NCBI GenBank assembly: GCA_018825765.1
Contig: JAHKAQ010000047.1
Location: forward strand, 1 to 9,696
Source of the DNA: Patescibacteria group bacterium
GTDB lineage: Bacteria; Patescibacteriota; Minisyncoccia; CAIUEV01; JAHKAQ01
DNA: 9,696 bases
Reading direction: 5' to 3'
Shown in pieces: positions 7,246 to 9,696 of the stretch. How positions within the stretch are numbered: position 1 is the first letter of the stretch; the number at the start of each line of letters is the position of its first letter. The position numbers and the translations under genes were made by a program. The notes below the pieces were generated by a model that was given only the letters and a program-made list of their open reading frames with translations, did no database searches and was not told the origin of the DNA.

Positions 7246-9696
7246 TTATTTGTTTTTTAAAATTTCCCTTATCCTCTCTTGCGCTTTTTTTTCGGAGTAA
7301 TTTTCCCGAATAAGCGCCAATGAATTTTTTGAGACCTTTTTCCATAATTCCTGGTCGGTATAGAGGCGTTTTATTTTTTCGGCGAACTCTTGGGGCGAGT
7401 CGGCGATAAGCGCTGATTTATTGTTTTTTAAGCCGATACCTTCGGCGCCGATCGAGGTAGTAACGACAGGCAGGCCATAGCTCATAGCCAGGAGGATTTT
7501 TCCCTTAATACCGGCGCCATAGCGAAGCGGCGAGATAAAAATTTTACTTGATTTGAAAAACGGGTCCAGGTCTTTCACAAAGCCCAGAATCTGGAAATTT
7601 TTTGACGCGAGGCCGGAGAGCGCTTTATCCAGACCGTTGCCCGCGACTTTTACGACTATATCCGGATTGTTTTTTTTAACAAGCGGCCAGACTTTTTCAT
7701 AAAACCATTTTATGCCGTCGATGTTGGGCGGGTGTTTGCTTCCTACGAAAAAAACGCCGCTTCTGGGCCGGGAATAATCAAAGTCCGGCGGCGCGTTCGC
7801 GGGCTGGATCCAGGGAATGGTTTGGGCTGTAATTTGAGGCGCCTGTTTTCTTAAAATTTTTACTTCTTTGCCGCTGAAAAAAAGCGAGACATGAGCTTTT
7901 TCCATTATTCTTATTTCCTTTTGCTTTTCTTTTTTGTTTAATTGTCCGGCTTTTCTGTTTTTTGTGATTTTTACTTCCCGCTCTTTTCTTAAGAAATGCA
8001 GATCATGGGCTAAATAAATTATTTTGGAATCAGTGTATTTTTTGATTGGATCAATAAATTCTTCTGCCACCTGGGGCCGGGAAATAAAAGAAAAGTCAAT
8101 AAAGCGGCCGGATTGCTGAATAAAATTTTTAAAAGACACATTACCGTAAACTGTTTCAATGCCTAACTGCTGAAGTTCCTGGGTGTAAGGCTCGATTCTG
8201 GCCAGATTATGAGGCCAGAAAATGATTTTATGGCCGAGTTTTTTTAAAATTTTAAGATAATGAAAAACAATGAAATGGCCGGCCTCTTTGTCATAAGCCG
8301 GAACCATGTAATCGATAAAGAGAATCACTTTTTTGTTTTTTGAGCGGTCGCGGGCTAAAAAAACTTCATCCTGATAGCTGGCTGAATTCTCCTTATCTAA
8401 GATCTTTTGCCAGCGCTTGAAAAATTTATCTTTGTTTATTTTCTGGTATTTTTTAAACCCTTTATCCGTGTCAGTGCCGGCGGTCACGCCTTCAAAGTGA
8501 ACAACTTCGGACAAAGGCTGATAAAAAACCTTTTTGCCGGCGCGCCGGACTTTCATGGCCAGATCCGTGTCTTCAAAATAGGCCGGGGCGTAGCGCTTAT
8601 CGAATCCGCCCAGTTCTTGAAAAAGCTTTTTTTTGATCATTATTGAGGCGCCGGAACAATAATCCGCCTCTTTTAAATAGTTAAACTCATAGTTATCAGG
8701 ATTTTCCCGGCGGCCGAAATTAGCCGCGGCCTTATTTTTATAAACGATGCCGCCTGATTCCTGCAGACGGCCGTCAGGATAGATAAGCTTTGAACCGACC
8801 AGGCCGGCGGATTTATTCATTTCAAAAGTTTTTATAAGCGCCTCAAGCCAGCCAGGGAGCGCCTGGGTATCGTTGTTTAAAAACACCAGAAATTCCCCTT
8901 TAGCCGCGGCCGCTCCCTGGTTGCAACCGCGGACAAAGCCCGGATTTTTCTTATTTCTCAAATACTTTACATTTTTAATTTTTTGGGAAAAAAGTTTTGA
9001 AGTCTGGTCGGTTGATCCGTTGTCGACAATTATAATTTCGGTGGAAATTTCTCTTGTAACCGCTTTTAGACTTCTAAGACAATGGTAAGTGAACTGCCAT
9101 TGGTTAAACACCGGAATAATGATTGAGACTCGCGGTCTTGGGGCGAGCTTAAAGCGAATATTATTTATTTTTTTAAAATTCAGCCCCTGAACAGCTTTGG
9201 GGTCGGCGATATTTTTGAAGCGGCTTTTTTGTCCCAGGCTTTTCAGGTAGCCGGTAAGCGGCGAGGCCAGCCTAAAGGCGGCTTTGGGGATAAATTTTTT
9301 GATTTTTCCTTTGTAAAGTTTGTAAAGATAATTGGGCACTTTCCAGCGAAGAGAGGTTTTTATTTCAAAAAGTTCCTGTTCTTTTTTGTGGACGTTTTGA
9401 CTTAAGTTTTTAATATTTTCGCGCTTTATCACGATCTGCTGGGTTTTGGCGCTGTGGATTTTAGTCAAGAGGCTCATGGCTTTGGCGATGGCTTCTAAAA
9501 TCAGTTGATTATCCAAAGGCTCCTGCTTTAAGGGAAGATTTTTGAGTCTTTCGTCTTTTTTTATAAAATAGATTCTTTTGTAAGCTGGTCTCCCGTGATC
9601 AAAGGGAAAAATTTGTTCATTATAGAAAAAATTAAAATCTTGAGCTTGCTCTCTGAACTTGCGGCTTGAGCTTCGGGCAATGAAATCCGAAATAAG
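7246..9696 (-). CDS. Multidomain glycosyltransferase, coiled coil + GT2 + GT4 (5' partial at right edge)
   Basis: Open from the window edge at 9696 to the TAA at 7246-7248: 816 visible residues, with the start outside. Residues 1-45 include SSRKFREQA and GRPAYKRIYF, resembling the tail of a methyltransferase domain seen in large fused glycosyltransferases; this is weakly supported. Residues about 61-130 are charged and helical, ending in the SLRWKVP motif (115-121) common before such GT2 domains. GT2 spans about 190-430: VSIIIPVFN, VDNGSTD (224-230), NND (274-276), YFEDTDLAMKVRRAG (E375/D376) and H400. GT4 spans about 456-816 with IDYMVPAYDKEAG (461-473), GSKHPPNIDGIKWF (652-665) and GAGIKGKILLAMSYGLPVV (727-745). 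In that last motif neither glutamate of the usual E-x7-E is present, a departure shared by some relatives with a GAG-K-GK signature. Domain order is the reverse of the convergent neighbour. It would act in the cytoplasm on the same glycan. Confidence 0.88.
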   Translation of the reverse strand, partial: LISDFIARSSSRKFREQAQDFNFFYNEQIFPFDHGRPAYKRIYFIKKDERLKNLPLKQEPLDNQLILEAIAKAMSLLTKIHSAKTQQIVIKRENIKNLSQNVHKKEQELFEIKTSLRWKVPNYLYKLYKGKIKKFIPKAAFRLASPLTGYLKSLGQKSRFKNIADPKAVQGLNFKKINNIRFKLAPRPRVSIIIPVFNQWQFTYHCLRSLKAVTREISTEIIIVDNGSTDQTSKLFSQKIKNVKYLRNKKNPGFVRGCNQGAAAAKGEFLVFLNNDTQALPGWLEALIKTFEMNKSAGLVGSKLIYPDGRLQESGGIVYKNKAAANFGRRENPDNYEFNYLKEADYCSGASIMIKKKLFQELGGFDKRYAPAYFEDTDLAMKVRRAGKKVFYQPLSEVVHFEGVTAGTDTDKGFKKYQKINKDKFFKRWQKILDKENSASYQDEVFLARDRSKNKKVILFIDYMVPAYDKEAGHFIVFHYLKILKKLGHKIIFWPHNLARIEPYTQELQQLGIETVYGNVSFKNFIQQSGRFIDFSFISRPQVAEEFIDPIKKYTDSKIIYLAHDLHFLRKEREVKITKNRKAGQLNKKEKQKEIRIMEKAHVSLFFSGKEVKILRKQAPQITAQTIPWIQPANAPPDFDYSRPRSGVFFVGSKHPPNIDGIKWFYEKVWPLVKKNNPDIVVKVAGNGLDKALSGLASKNFQILGFVKDLDPFFKSSKIFISPLRYGAGIKGKILLAMSYGLPVVTTSIGAEGIGLKNNKSALIADSPQEFAEKIKRLYTDQELWKKVSKNSLALIRENYSEKKAQERIREILKNK

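Noticed and set aside
7240..7262. Bidirectional terminator between the two convergent fusion genes
   Set aside because: Only six bases separate the stops; the nearby T-rich run is not preceded by a convincing hairpin.
8407..8646. 79-codon + strand open frame opposite the GT2 domain of the right gene
   Set aside because: Antisense shadow overlapping conserved catalytic sequence on the other strand.
9514..9516. TTG as the start codon of the right gene
   Set aside because: Sixty further open codons with plausible protein sequence lie upstream, to the window edge.
1..9696. CRISPR, prophage, transposon or defence system
   Set aside because: No repeat arrays, integrase, transposase or nuclease motifs were seen; all long frames are carbohydrate enzymes.

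Overview
The window is a compact, almost gap-free block of surface-polysaccharide genes. Five long coding regions fill nearly all of it: a 5'-truncated double GT-B protein (+, 1-2345), a GT-C membrane glycosyltransferase (-, 2365-3957), a UDP-glucuronate 4-epimerase-like sugar-nucleotide epimerase (-, 3950-4897), a GT4-GT2 fusion (+, 5077-7239) and a GT2-GT4 fusion that runs off the right edge (-, 7246-9696). The only real intergenic space is the 179-base divergent region 4898-5076. There are no RNA genes, CRISPR arrays, transposases or integrases.

The organism looks like an uncultivated bacterium with a streamlined genome. Signs are AT-rich lysine-loaded coding sequence, overlapping or nearly abutting genes, no clear Shine-Dalgarno sequences at the visible starts, and giant fused glycosyltransferases. 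A Patescibacteria/CPR lineage such as a Parcubacterium fits, but this is inference; no marker gene is present. Long frames without internal TGA argue for the standard bacterial code (TGA as stop) and against the TGA=Gly code of Gracilibacteria/Absconditabacteria.

Both edge genes are longer than their nearest start-like codons suggest. The left gene stays open from base 3, adding 119 codons upstream of the TTG at 360. The right gene stays open to base 9696, adding 60 codons upstream of the TTG at 9516. Both should be treated as partial genes, not as genes with TTG starts.

Together the genes can be read as one glycan pathway. The epimerase would make UDP-galacturonate (or a related sugar nucleotide). 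The soluble fusion enzymes (at least two GT4 domains, two GT2 domains and one epimerase/CDP-glycerol-transferase-like GT-B domain) would assemble a heteropolymer on the cytoplasmic side. The polytopic GT-C protein would act at the outer face of the membrane from a lipid-linked sugar donor. No flippase, polymerase or initiating transferase is in the window, so the glycan type cannot be named. I found no convincing new defence or mobile system. The most unusual items are a leaderless-type promoter for the 5077 gene, a palindromic repeat read in frame inside the GT-C gene, and the mirror-image domain order of the two convergent fused glycosyltransferases.
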